Below, in pieces: positions 13,446 through 25,034 of a stretch of 64,000 nucleotides of DNA (its first letter is position 1; the number at the start of each line of letters is the position of its first letter). This DNA comes from Neoechinorhynchus agilis (taxonomy: Eukaryota > Acanthocephala): assembly GCA_051530055.1 (NCBI GenBank), contig CM121343.1, forward strand, positions 372,001 through 436,000, written 5' to 3'. Made by a program: the position numbers and the translations under genes. Below the pieces are notes generated by a model, which was given only the letters and a program-made list of their open reading frames with translations, searched no databases and was not told the DNA's origin.

Positions 13446-14869
13446 GTAAAACTCTCTTTCGATTTAAATCGCTAACTTTTTTACGTGATTAAAAATCAGT
13501 GCATAAAATCACTGATATTTATAGTAAAAAAATTTTCCGACTAATCGTTTTTTATAGATACTTCAATACTTTGTGGAAGGCACATTGAAACAAAATTGAG
13601 AATTTTCGAAACTTGCGGCTCTTGAGTTTGTAGATTGGTTTCGGATTTTTTCGGACCTGATGTATTTAAAAGTTTGCAATTATTTTTAAAGGAGGCAAAA
13701 GTATTTCTCCATGAGTTCAGAAAAAAGTTGCATTCCGTCCTTGTCTGTGTTGTATTATTACATTTTAATATAAACGTTTGCTATGACCGAATTCGATGAT
13801 GAATTGTTTCCATTAAGAAATGCGAATATATCCAATATCCAAGAAGGCGGGATCATTGAGCACGAGGATCAAAAATTCTACAATTGACTAACTGAATTTG
13901 TAAATGGGATATTAAGTTTAACTCGGTATATGTGTATGTGGAATTCACGAAGCATTCGTTAACAATGCGATTCATGTTTGAATATCACTAAAACGATCTA
14001 GTGTTTCATGATAATAGTCAGTAATGCGATTCTATGGCACTGCTTTCGTTACTAGATTGTTGTCTGCTAAATCCAAGTTAATTATTCGAATGTCGCAGTA
14101 GGTGTGTGACTGATGAAGTGTTCCATATTTGGGCAGCAGAGTTACTTTCTACCATTTTATGGTAATAGGTCTTTGAAAGAGCAGTGAAATTCCTCTTTAC
14201 TGAAGGGCAGATTGTTCCAGCGCCGCCGCCTTAGTTAAATCTAACAAATGCCACATAGAAACGTCTTCTTGCAGATATATATTTTGTAAAGTTTATTTCC
14301 GTAAAAAAATTACTCATTACGAGCGGTGTTAGGCAATTGTTTAACATTTACTTCTCACTAAACGGCATTCATTTATGCGCGAAATAGTATTCATATCATT
14401 CGGTCGACTTCATTCATACTCTCTACTTTTTACAGAATTGCCTAGTTCCCCTTTTTTCATAAAGGTTGGACCTCCTTTACCTTTAGTCACCAATGCAAAT
14501 ATATACGCACTTGAGATAATCAAAGTACTCACGATGGCTTCTTTGGTTTGCTCAAAGCTCAATTTAAATACTCTCGAAACACTATACTGTGCTTCCATGA
14601 ATGCATATTCAATCAGGTGGAACCGTCATTTTGTTTCATATTTCACTCAACATGATCGAATCCTTGGAGATCTTATGTTCTCCTTGGTAATTTACAGTCT
14701 TATCCCCTCCGCTATCACACTCGCGCACGAACGATTGCAATCTATTTAATCTTCAACAAAGCTGTTCACAAAAATTTGTCCGCCATTTAAGATATCGATC
14801 ACCGTAAATGCTATCATTTAAAAACGTCAATTCCACTGACCCAACGAATATCGAATACGGTCGTTCAAT
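13446..14869. other. AT-rich intergenic DNA upstream of the GPCR gene
   Basis: Apart from the small minus-strand frame at 14410-14598, no gene, RNA or repeat is recognised. A 124-codon plus-strand frame (14375-14749) opposite it has the Cys/Ser/Tyr/Phe bias of an antisense frame. Confidence 0.4.
14410..14598 (-). CDS. Possible small single-pass membrane protein
   Basis: A 62-residue frame from ATG to stop. It has an N-terminal polar helix (MEAQYSVSRVFKLSFEQTKE), one hydrophobic segment (AIVSTLIISSAYIFALV, about residues 21-37) and a basic, glycine-rich tail (TKGKGGPTFMKKGE). That build resembles small subunits of the mitochondrial inner membrane, but I recognise no specific family. No splice partners or poly(A) signal were found. 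It could be chance. Confidence 0.25.
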   Translation of the reverse strand: MEAQYSVSRVFKLSFEQTKEAIVSTLIISSAYIFALVTKGKGGPTFMKKGELGNSVKSREYE

Positions 14870-16178
14870 ATGGACTACACGAGCCATGTAACTACATTTA
14901 AGTTCTGGCATGGGATTGTATCGGTGATTATCTGTATGATAGGTATAATGTCAAACTGCGTAAATGTTGTAATTTTATTTTTTATACGAATGCAAAACTT
15001 TACAAATCACATTCTAATATCCATAGCTTTCGCTGATCTGCTCACAATGATAGCTTATGTTCCATTTGCGGTCAAATTTTATCTTACTCTACCAATCAGA
15101 AGGCCCGAGTATGTGAGTGGCGAAGAGCAGGATGCTCAGCATAACAAAACTCCATCGGTGTATGATGCCATTCACACTTGTCTGACGATGACATTCCACT
15201 GTTGGGCATCTTGGCTTAAAGTAGATACCTTTATTTGGGAATTTAAATCAAAGGTCTCTGCTCAGTACGATATATCTGGCAGTGAGTAGGGTGCGTACTT
15301 TACATCGAAAACGGATCACAATGTTCGGTAATCTAACAGTTATCGCCGTCATATTTATCTGGGGAGCAATTCTTTGCCTTCCGGTATATCTAATATTGGC
15401 ATTATGTAATAGCTTCCAATCTTCAGTATTCAATATCAGTGTTTCCGACTTATTATACGGTACGACCAAGCGTTGGAACAGGAGAGATCTCTGCTCACTT
15501 GGCTATAAACTCACCTTCTTACAGCAGGCATTATTTGTCCGCTTCTGTCCGTGTGCTCTTTTGATAGTTTTCAGTCTTTCTCTAATGAGATCACTTGCTT
15601 CGGCCAAAAAAAGACTTAAACGAATGGCTGGCCTAGGCAAGTTTGATAAAATGAAAAAAATTCGCAAACATACAAAAACAACGTGGCTAATGTTAAGCGT
15701 TTCTCTACTATTTCTAAGTGCGGAGTTGCCCAATGGAATCTTGACGCTTTTGTCAATTGTATGGCAAAACTTCTACAAACGGGTCTACATGGCATTCGGC
15801 GACGTCCTTGATATGATCACACTCATCAGCAGCAGTGCCAATTTCTTTATCTATTGTGTTATGATTCAGGAATTCAGACGAATTGCTTTCTGCGTTCATA
15901 GCACAAGGTTCACTAAACGAACGTTTTTACACACAAATTCCAACGCAACATCGACGGTAAACATTGCGAAGGAAACCGGACGTTCGGATCAGGAATTCAT
16001 ACCTTCCCCACGATTACCGGCTATAATTTCCACAGAAGTGACTTGTGGATCTCGACAGCCGTCTCAGCAATTAAAAACAATTCGAAAAATACCTTCAAGA
16101 TGCAATAGCTGGAACTGCGAACGTATGATTAGCCTTGCGGAAATCAAAAAGCCAAAGAACCAGTCTTGTACAATTTGA
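14870..16178 (+). CDS. Rhodopsin-class peptide GPCR, DMSR/myosuppressin-receptor-like
   Basis: Two exons, 14870-15213 and 15254-16178, give 422 residues and seven hydrophobic segments. TM1 carries GIMSNCVNVVILF, TM2 ISIAFADLLTM. TM6 reads LLFLSAELPNGILTLLS, and TM7 GDVLDMITLISSSANFFIYC, followed by a basic tail. The FLxxELPxGIL and LDxxxLxxSxxNFxxYC patterns are what I know from the DMSR/myosuppressin/sex-peptide receptor group, which signal through G proteins at the cell surface. The halves lie in different frames. The join that restores a proper TM3 (TFHCWAS then WSLLSTIYLAVSRV) removes 40 nt beginning GCTTAA and ending AAAG, a GC-AG intron. No GT-AG choice keeps TM3 intact. The ligand cannot be inferred. 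A LINE lies about 45 bp past the stop. Confidence 0.8.
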
Positions 16179-16224
16179 TCTGTGATTTTGATATTATTCG
16201 TTTTTACGTGTATAAATTATCACA

Positions 16225-17600
16225 CCCTACGCAGCATATCCGAAACCCAAACTGGACTCTTCGCTACATCATCCCCGAACTCATATACCATCTTAACCTC
16301 ATTATAAATTGCAGCCTTTTATGTGGCATTCATCGATCGTGTCTGAAAACTGCTAAAGTGATCCTTGTTCCAAAATAGGACATCCTATTTCCACCGAATT
16401 ATTCTGTTCAATATCCATTCCGCCCACTCTTCCAAAAATTACCGAAAAATGTTTTAAATCTCGCATTTTTCCATTTCTCAACAACAAATTATCGCCCCTA
16501 CAATTTGGCTTCCGGCCCAGGTTTTCTGCAACCGATACCCTACCTTGCACCCGTCTCATTCAGCTGGACTTTTCCAGGCCTGTTCCGATTTCGGTCTAAA
16601 CGCTTGGCATATCCACTGGCTGACCTCCAATCTTTAAAATCACTAACAATACATTCATTGCCGGGCTACCTCCTCGGTCAACAATGGAGTACATCAAGGT
16701 GCCTTCCTGTCACCACATCTTTTTCATATTTTCTTAAACAAACTTAAACCTCGTTCGTCTCACTCTAAACCCTCCCTTTTCTTAGCCTCTAAAGAAATCA
16801 CACATAACCGTACGGTCTTGGGGAATCGAGCGCAGACCAGCGCTTCCCAGACCAAAATCGGTGGACTGACTGTCCATTCGGCCGTGTATGGAGAGAAAAA
16901 TCTATCAAAAGACTACCGGCTGAGCCACATAAAAATTCTAAAAAAGCTTCTAGCTGATCCCCTCTTTCTCCCGCAACCCCACATCGGCTCCTGAGCTTCT
17001 AAATGACATCCTACGAGTTGCCTCCCTAAGAATTCCGGGTATCCAATTTTAATCAAATTTGAATTGGGACTCGCACATCACTTTCTCCCTCAAACACAAC
17101 TCTTAAAATTTATCTCCTCAAACGCCTCCGACATTTAGGAATCCCTTCACTCGACCTCTACAAATTTTACTTCTTCTTTATCTTACCCTCCCTCACCTAC
17201 GGTTACCCCGTATTTTACTACCTTTCCAAATCGCTAATCTACCGTCTTGAAATTCTTCACAAAAGAGCATCTAAAATTTGCACAACTTACTTTCCCCTTC
17301 TCACCGAATGATTTGATGCTATTTTCATAAAACAATCAAAACGCCTATCAACCCTACCACCACCACCACAATTTCGTTTACATATCGCCCCATTTTCACG
17401 CGAGCACAACACTCGTTATCCTAATTCGTTTCACCCTCCAATACCTCGCACCTCACTATATCGACGCTCCTTTCTCCATGCTGCTAATCTTCTCGGATAT
17501 CATAAACTGAATTGAACGTCAGGAAAGACCCAAAACCCTACTACACAAGTTCCCGTTCCACTGAACCCGGCATCCACACCAAAATTTATAACATCTTTCA
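16225..17600 (+). mobile_element. 5'-truncated jockey/CR1-like LINE, reverse transcriptase remnant
   Basis: Broken frames encode pieces of a reverse transcriptase: LKTAKVILVP, then NKLSPLQFGFRPRFSATDTL (near 16480-16545), and later thumb-region pieces. About 340 bp (16425-16765) is nearly identical to 39530-39890, so both copies come from one recent family. Several frameshifts and stops break it. Around 16808-16948 it holds ~140 bp of unrelated sequence (ACCGTACGGT..) where the other copy has about 50 bp. Its 5' end falls about 45 bp after the GPCR stop codon, as expected of target-primed insertion with 5' truncation. Confidence 0.85.
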
Positions 17601-18070
17601 AAAAGCCTACAAATTGTTTATGGTCGTGTGTTCCCGAGGAACTTGAGTTATATGGTTCCTGAGTCACATTTACACACAAAATTATTGAGACTTCAAACGG
17701 AATACTTCACATTCCTAAACATTAAAAACCAATTCCCCCCCCTGAGTAATTTACTTTTAACCTTTTTTGCTTTCGATTCGAAGACGGTGACAATTAACAA
17801 GTTTTGGAATTTATTTTGTCTCTTTATGCACTTAAAAAGAAATGCAGATTAAAGATGGTTTCACTGTTTGTGATTATTGACGATGAAACGCGACATCTAT
17901 TGATGGATTTCACTTAATCTGAAAAATATTATAGTAGATGTTCACGTATTCTATTTTGGTTGTCTGCTTTTTTAATCAATATTCGAATGTGCATAATCTT
18001 TATACTTTACTGCAACATTAACCAATTGTAGTCGTATTGATTATAATCTCGAATAAATCATATTTTCTTG
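17601..18070. other. AT-rich intergenic DNA
   Basis: No gene recognised; a 74-codon frame at 17628-17852 has no domain. Confidence 0.4.
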
Positions 18071-18155
18071 ATTCTCTTATGTCTACTGGCAAGCTGGTTA
18101 GGGATGGTCCAGCATTTAATTAATATAACCGGCTGGCCGGTAGACATAAGAGAAT
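18071..18155. repeat. Small foldback repeat, 30-nt arms
   Basis: 18071-18100 and 18126-18155 are inverted repeats with three mismatches (core ATTCTCTTATGTCTAC). The loop contains AGGGATGGTCCAGCATTTAAT, similar to AGGGATGGCCCAACACTTAAT at 18489, which leads into the next foldback element. Confidence 0.75.
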
Positions 18156-18309
18156 TGAAAAGTACTTACCCCTAAGGTATAAAACTGGCTGACTTTGTAC
18201 ATTCCATAGTTGTCGAGGAAGTCTAGTAAAATTGAGCTCCTATACCCTGTTTCACGGCCAAATGGTTCAAATCCACGATCGCCGATGACTCACAACCAAA
18301 CATAATAAA

Positions 18310-18404
18310 ATACCGTTGAATGGAGGATGCTCACGGATGAGTCCCGCCTCCTCGGGAGGTATCTGACAATCCGGACTTGGATGCATGCAAACTTATAACG
18401 GTAT
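18310..18404 (+). other. Strongly foldable segment, possible structured RNA
   Basis: Three nested complementary pairs are visible. ATACCGTT (18310-18317) pairs with AACGGTAT (18397-18404), CGGAT (18335-18339) with ATCCG (18369-18373), and CCTCC (18348-18352) with GGAGG (18356-18360) over a TCG loop. The inner part, CGGATGAGTCCCG then CGGGA, recalls half of a hammerhead core (CUGAUGAG), but U4 and the GAAA strand are not matched. A GGTTCAAATCC box resembling a pol III B box lies just upstream near 18270. I do not recognise the family. Confidence 0.3.
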
Positions 18405-18507
18405 GTTTTTGAGAGTCTAAGTGTGATTCAATCACTTTCCTGGTCCAAGATATTAGTTGGCTGTGTGCCTAAAGGAAAAAGCCGAGTAAGGGATGGCCCA
18501 ACACTTA

Positions 18508-18610
18508 ATATTTTATTGAATTAAAATATTTCGCTTACTTGTAATTCCCCTGCAAACAATAACTGATTATTCGTTGCTTCCTCGCGAAATATTTCAATTA
18601 AATAAAATAT
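18508..18610 (+). repeat. Foldback element, 27-nt arms
   Basis: Arms 18508-18534 and 18584-18610 are inverted repeats with two mismatches, ending inward in ATATTTCGC and GCGAAATAT. The middle has CAAACAATAACTGATTATTCG before GCGAAATATTTC, matching the plan of the elements at 1874 and 49091, though the CTGAAGAAG motif is degraded. Confidence 0.75.
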
Positions 18611-19828
18611 ATTTTATCCAGTATTATGATCACCACAACTAAAATTCTATCACCTTTTGGATTTTCTCTCGATGATTAGTCAAATGCACATTGAAAATTA
18701 AGAAATTTGGGTTCCAGAAAGTTTAAGTTAACGAAGTCCGACGAGATCGACGAAATATCGAGAACAATTAATCAGTCTCTATTTTTCTTATCACCAAAGA
18801 ACGTAGAAATTTTAAGACCTGAAACGGTACGTCTTTCGCCTGTTCAAATTCGCCACTGACCGTATCCGCATCACTTCACTATTTATTTTGTTTAGATTCA
18901 TATTCGCACATCTCCTTGGCTTTTCTATCACCAGGATCGTGGCACATATTTCTTTTTTTCTTCAAGGCAAATTCACTTAAAACTACTGTTCGCACTAAGC
19001 ATTGCGTTTTAGATGTTCGTTTTATTAATAAAAAAATTCCGTGAAGCTACGTTAAATCAAAGGACGTATTTTCAAAAATAAAGATGAAATGTACTTTATT
19101 TAAAGAAATATATCCAAATAGTTATGATTTTGTCAGCGTAATACAAAATATTTGCCACACTTCGGATAAATCAGCGAAATACGCGCAAATCATAAGTTTA
19201 CTTCTCACACATAAATTACTTAAACTCAGATCAACGAATTTTGCTGCCAATTTAACCGTTGAAAAAAATGTCAACGTTCCCACTTACGTCCTGTCATCGT
19301 CCAATATCATTGTTTACTGGTAATCTATCCTAGTAATAAATTGAGTTTTATTGAAGACGTTCTACTCTTCTTATAAACCGATTTTCATCTTTTTCACTTA
19401 GGAAGTGAGTTAATCTGGAGATTTAAACCAATAAAGCTATAATGGAACAAAATCTCAATTTTGGGAGGATTGGAGTGGATTTCACATTAATTGATTCAGT
19501 TTGGTTTCTGTTTTTAAAGGTCTGTCAAAAGCAATGAATATAGCTAAGAATAACAATCAAAGGTTTCGGTTCGTGACTTTTAAATGCGCTTAATCTCGGT
19601 ATCTCGATAAATCCGAAATGTAAAAATCGTGAGACCGTCAGGATTTGCGAGAAAAGGTCTTAATGAGTAAAGTGTTTAAAAGTGAGCCAAAGCAGTAATC
19701 AGGTTTTATCAAAGAAAAATGCGCTCATGCTGTTTGTCCAAATCTCTACAACGAGTGAAATTGCCAATAAAATGTAAGATAGGAAGTAGAAAGATGCCTT
19801 TTGCGCTAGTCAATCATTAACGTGGACT
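18611..19828. other. AT-rich intergenic DNA
   Basis: No gene recognised. A 79-codon frame at 19084-19323 (+) has no known domain. Confidence 0.4.
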
Positions 19829-20002
19829 ATGTCGTCCACCGAGAAAATGAAAACCCAAAATGAAGCGCAAGATATTAGCGATCATAAGCTCTTCTTGAAA
19901 TCGCATCTGCCTGTAGCATCTTTGAGAGATTCATTGGAGAGAAACAATTGCCTAATTCCCAGAATTAATAATCCTTGGAAGATTGCGAGACGCACGCAGT
20001 GA
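19829..20002 (+). CDS. Possible small ORF of unknown function
   Basis: A 57-residue frame starting MSSTEKMKTQNEAQD and ending WKIARRTQ. Its composition is hydrophilic and balanced, unlike most AT-driven chance frames here, with no signal peptide or membrane segment. It precedes the LINE remnant by about 90 bp on the same strand. It may be an independent small gene, an exon, or part of the LINE's upstream region; no family is recognised. Confidence 0.3.
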   Translation: MSSTEKMKTQNEAQDISDHKLFLKSHLPVASLRDSLERNNCLIPRINNPWKIARRTQ

Positions 20003-20089
20003 TTTAATTTGAAGCGGCTGATACAAAAAATGTAAAATTCGAGAAATAGAGAGTATTATAAATCATCTCACGTTTTTCTAATTTTTTGT

Positions 20090-21525
20090 CTTAGGCTTTA
20101 AGTCGCCAGGAGAATAAAATTGTTTCCGAAATGCGTGCCGATATCGGACTATTCCTGAGAACGGACGAATGCGAAATCATTTCGGACGACCAAGAGGATG
20201 GATGCATCGAGACTGCTCACCGTACTACCCGGAGCAAAGACAACTGCAACCGACTAAGCTGACATTCTCGGGTCTCCAATCGGTAACCTGTCGAACCTGG
20301 AAACGTTCCTCTCAAAAACCATCGATTAATTACGGCTCACTGCCTTCAGGCTCTTGCACATCGCGCGACACGACGCTCTGTTCATATTATCACGATGTCT
20401 GTCGCTACCGAAGATTGCGTACCTTCTGAGGACTTCTCCATGCTTCAAGTCAGTGCTCACCAGGGATTTCGACAACTGCGTTCGATCAACCCTGTCAGAA
20501 GTACTTAACCTACGTCTGTCTGGCACAGCATGGAAACAGGCGATCCTTCCCATTCGATTCGGTGGTCCCTGGCATTCAGAGTGCCACCGAAGTAGCAATT
20601 CCTGCCTTTTCGTCGTCGATCTCGGTCTCTTCAGACCTGGTGCTGAGAATCATCCCACCACACACTCGACACGAGTCACATCCACCGCCTGAACTGATTG
20701 AAGCGCACGCTCAATAGACGTCAGTGTTCGGGCAGGTCGTTCCAACAGAAACAAACTCCCAAAAACGTTGGACTACGTTGCTCCACACTGCGTATTATCA
20801 GCAGCTTCTTAACTCATGTTCATCTCCCAACGATAGAGCTCGTCTCTTGGCAGTCTCAGCTACACACTCCAGAGACTTTTTGAAGGCTTTCCCAGTCACA
20901 TCTGTTGGCACGAGGCTGGATGACCAAGCCATCACCGTCGCTGTGGGACTTCGGTTGGGCATCGAATTCTCAGGCTCATATACGTGTCGGTGCGGTGAGA
21001 CAGTGAACGGATCGGGAACTCACGGCCTTTACTGCAAGCGTTCAAATGCTCGCCACGCACGGCACTCAGCAGTCAACCGCATAATCAGGGAAGCGCTCTC
21101 AACGGCCGGTTTTCCAGCTCGACTCGAACCAGTTGGACTCCCGGAACGACGGTAAACGCCCTGATGGAGCGACTCTCCTCCCATGGTGCTCCGGGAAAAT
21201 ACTGGTTTGGGATTTTACCTGCCCCAACACGCTCGCAGCATCCCAGTTACGGGATGCCACCTCAAAGGCGGGAGCAGTCGCCAGCTTCAGCGAGGAAAAG
21301 AAACGGCAGAAGTACTCCTCGCTCGATGGGCATCAATATATTTTCATCCCGATTGCGGTGGACACGCTGGGATGTCTCGGCAAAGAAGCCGATTATTTCC
21401 TCTCACGACTGGGAGGGATGCTAAAACATGCCACCGGCGATATGCGATCCAGCAGCTTCCTGTTGCAGCGAATCAGCGCGGCAATGCCGCGGCCATCAAG
21501 GAAGCTGCCGAACAAACATAACATT
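20090..21525 (+). mobile_element. C-terminal part of an RLE-type LINE (R2/NeSL-like endonuclease motifs)
   Basis: Successive frames encode the end of a non-LTR retrotransposon protein. Post-RT sequence (LSLPKIAYLLRTSPCF; LSGTAWKQAILPIRFGGP) is followed by CRCGETVNGSGTHGLYC, a CCHC-type knuckle. Next comes KRPDGATLLPW...LVWDFTC, fitting the R/KPD...D motif of restriction-like endonucleases, and finally a KY..FIPIAVDTLG tail. At least three frame changes break it. The 5' part, including the RT catalytic core, is absent. Six shorter relatives occur in the window. Assignment to an RLE clade rests on these motifs only. The 193-bp satellite begins within about 90 bp of its end. Confidence 0.85.
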
Positions 21526-21609
21526 TGAAGAAAACGAAACTATGTTCATTCATAGAATTTATAGTGTGCGTGATTTTATCATTAAAAATATACCCAATTT
21601 TGGCGAACA

Positions 21610-24402
21610 TATGAAAAAATTCAAGATTTTTATTTTGCATATTTTAGGTTTTAAGGTTTCACCACGAGAATATTGTTTAATTGTTGAAAGACTACATTTT
21701 GTTAATTAACAAAAAATAGTAAAAATTCGACAAGCTTTCAAGATTTTTATCCTTTACCATTTATTCTGTGTTGAAGTTAGAAATTTTCCACGACTGATAT
21801 TAGTTTTAAGGTTTTCAGTTAGCCCGAAGAAAATAACGAAACATGAAACATTCAAGGTAAAATTTTTTGGAAACTTGATAAGATCACATTTTGCTAATTA
21901 ACAAAAAATAGTCACAAAATTTCGACAAACTTTCAAGATTTTTATCCTTTACCATTTATTCTGTGTTGAAGTTAGAAATTTTCCACGACTGATATTAGTT
22001 TTAAGGTTTTCAGTTAGCCCGAAGAAATAACGAAACATGAAACATTCAAGGTAAAATTTTTTGGAAACTTGATAAGATCACATTTTGCTAATTAACAAAA
22101 AATAGTCATAAAATTTCGACAAGCTTTACAGATTTTTATCCTTTACCATTTATTCTGTGTTGAAGTTAGAAATTTTCCACGACTGATATTAGTTTTAAGG
22201 TTTTCAGTTAGCCCGAGGAAATAACGAAACATGAAACATTCAAGGTAAAATTTTTTGGAAACTTGATAAGATCACATTTTGCTTAACAAAAAATAGTCAC
22301 AAAATTTCGACAAGCTTTCAAGATTTTTATCCTTTACCATTTATTCTGTGTTGAAGTTAGAAATTTTCCACGACTGATATTAGTTTTAAGGTTTTCAGTT
22401 AGCCCGATGAAATAACGAAACATGAAACATTCAAGGTAAAATTTTTTGGAAACTTGATAAGATCACATTTTGCTAATTAACAAAAAATAGTCACAAAATT
22501 TCGACAAGCTTTCAAGATTTTTATCCTTTACCATTTATTCTGTGTTGAAGTTAGAAATTTTCCACGACTGATATTAGTTTTAAGGTTTTCAGTTAGCCCG
22601 ATGAAATAACGAAACATGAAACATTCAAGGTAAAATTTTTTGGAAACTTGATAAGATCACATTTTGCTAATTAACAAAAAATAGTCACAAAATTTCGACA
22701 AGCTTTCAAGATTTTTATCCTTTACCATTTATTCTGTGTTGAAGTTAGAAATTTTCCACGACTGATATTAGTTTTAAGGTTTTCAGTTAGCCCGAGGAAA
22801 TAACGAAACATGAAACATTCAAGGTAAAATTTTTTGGAAACTTGATAAGATCACATTTTGCTAATTAACAAAAAATAGTCATAAAATTTCGACAAGCTTT
22901 CAAGATTTTTATCCTTTACCATTTATTCTGTGTTGAAGTTAGAAATTTTCCACGACTGATATTAGTTTTAAGGTTTTCAGTTAGCCCGAAGGAAATAACG
23001 AAACATGAAACATTCAAGGTAAAATTTTTTGGAAACTTGATAAGATCACATTTTGCTAATTAACAAAAAATAGTCATAAAATTTCGACAAGCTTTCAAGA
23101 TTTTTATCCTTTACCATTTATTCTGTGTTGAAGTTAGAAATTTTCCACGACTGATATTAGTTTTAAGGTTTTCAGTTAGCCCGAAGGAAATAACGAAACA
23201 TGAAACATTCAAGGTAAAATTTTTTGGAAACTTGATAAGATCACATTTTGCTAATTAACAAAAAATAGTCATAAAATTTCGACAAGCTTTCAAGATTTTT
23301 ATCCTTTACCATTTATTCTGTGTTGAAGTTAGAAATTTTCCACGACTGATATTAGTTTTAAGGTTTTCAGTTAGCCCGAAGGAAATAACGAAACATGAAA
23401 CATTCAAGGTAAAATTTTTTGGAAACTTGATAAGATCACATTTTGCTAAATAACAAAAAATAGTCACAAAATTTCGACAAGCTTTCAAGATTTTTATCCT
23501 TTACCATTTATTCTGTGTTGAAGTTAGAAATTTTCCACGACTGATATTAGTTTTAAGGTTTTCAGTTAGCCCGATGAAATAACGAAACATGAAACATTCA
23601 AGGTAAAATTTTTTGGAAACTTGATAAGATCACATTTTGCTAAATAACAAAAAATAGTCATAAAATTTCGACAAGCTTTCAAGATTTTTATCCTTTACCA
23701 TTTATTCTGTGTTGAAGTTAGAAATTTTCCACGACTGATATTAGTTTTAAGGTTTTCAGTTAGCCCGAGGAAAACGAAGCATGAGACATTCAAGGTAAGA
23801 TTTTTTGGAAACTTGATAAGATCACATTTTGCTAAATAACAAAAAATAGTCATAAAATTTCGACAAGCTTTCAAGATTTTTATCCTTTACCATTTATTCT
23901 GTGTTGAAGTTAGAAATTTTCCACGACTGATATTAGTTTTAAGGTTTTCAGTTAGCCCGAGGAAATAACGAAACATGAAACATTCAAGGTAAAATTTTTT
24001 GGAAACTTGATAAGATCACATTTTGCTAAATAACAAAAAATAGTAACAAAATTTCGAGAAGCTTTCAAGATTTTTATCCTTTACCATTTATTCTGTGTTG
24101 AAGTTAGAAATTTTCCACGGGTGATATTAGTTTTAAGGTTTTCAGTTAGCCCGAGGAAATAACGAAGCATGGGACATTCAAGGTAAGATTTTTTGGAAAC
24201 TTGATAAGATCACATTTTGCTAAATAACAAAAAATAGTCATAAAATTTCGACAAGCTTTCAAGATTTTTATCCTTTACCATTTATTCTGTGTTGAAGTTA
24301 GAAATTTTCCACGGGTGATATTAGTTTTAAGGTTTTCAGTTAGCCCGAGGAAATAACGAAGCATGAGACATTCAAGGTAAGATTTTTTGGAAACTTGATA
24401 AT
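21610..24402. repeat. Satellite array, ~193-bp monomer, about 14 copies
   Basis: The unit, running from TTTCGACAAGCTTTCAAG through TTCTGTGTTGAAGTTAG and GATAAGATCACATTTTGC, repeats about every 193 bp. The first copy (21610-21715) is strongly diverged; later ones differ at few positions, mainly CATGAAAC versus CATGAGAC and AATTAACA versus AAATAACA. The array begins right after the LINE remnant and ends sharply near 24402. No coding potential is seen. Confidence 0.97.
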
Positions 24403-25034
24403 CTCCATTTGAGCCGGAAAAGATTGAGCCAAAGGTGCAACTATGTAACGGTATGGATGGTTTTTTGTGCGTAAGTGTGCTCCCATTATGCCGAAAACAC
24501 CGTCTTTTTGCATGTGAAAAGAAAATACGGGTGATGTGCAGCGATATCTTGGCTTACTGTCAGCGAAGATGCGATTTTTTCCCAGGAATGTCCCCATTGA
24601 GGAAGGAGCGACGTCGCTGCACATACAAATGCTTACTGATGTTATCTTCGGAACGCTTACTCGTGGATGATGTGGGTGAGAGGGAGAGAGCTATTTTCAT
24701 AGGTTTATAATAACACATAGGCACGAACATAACGGATTTAGAACCGAGCTAACCACAACGGAGGATAGTAAGCCATCCCATGAATGTCTTAACGACGATC
24801 TCATGGTGTATTATATTTTTGTGGTGTATCTTCTTTTATCCTTTTGGTATAGGCATTCATGATACCACAAGACGAAACAATTTTATAAATATTGGTTCGT
24901 ATAAACTAAGGAGAAAAAGAGTGGGGCGCTGGGAGGGTATTAAACTTGTAACTAAATCAAATGTGACCGTACCCGGGCTTTTTTTATGGATTTAAATGAG
25001 TTTCCAGATATTGTTTCGATTGTAGCTCCGAAAC
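24403..25034. other. Intergenic DNA upstream of filamin
   Basis: Frames at 24435-24710 (+) and 24624-24340 (-) are Cys-rich or run into satellite sequence and are not supported. The filamin promoter should lie here, but no distinct motif is seen. A splice-acceptor-like TTTCGATTGTAG ends about 10 nt before the filamin ATG. Confidence 0.4.

Noticed and set aside
14375-14749. 124-codon plus-strand frame
   Set aside because: Cys/Ser/Tyr/Phe-rich with no domain and opposite a more protein-like minus frame; probably chance.
16808-16948. GC-rich insert in the first jockey-like LINE copy, considered as an RNA gene fragment
   Set aside because: Has a short palindrome ACCGTACGGT but I could match it to no tRNA, rRNA or snRNA.
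21750-24400. Hammerhead ribozyme in the 193-bp satellite (CCGATGA...CGAAAC)
   Set aside because: The strands resemble a hammerhead core but nothing pairs between them, so no stem II can form.
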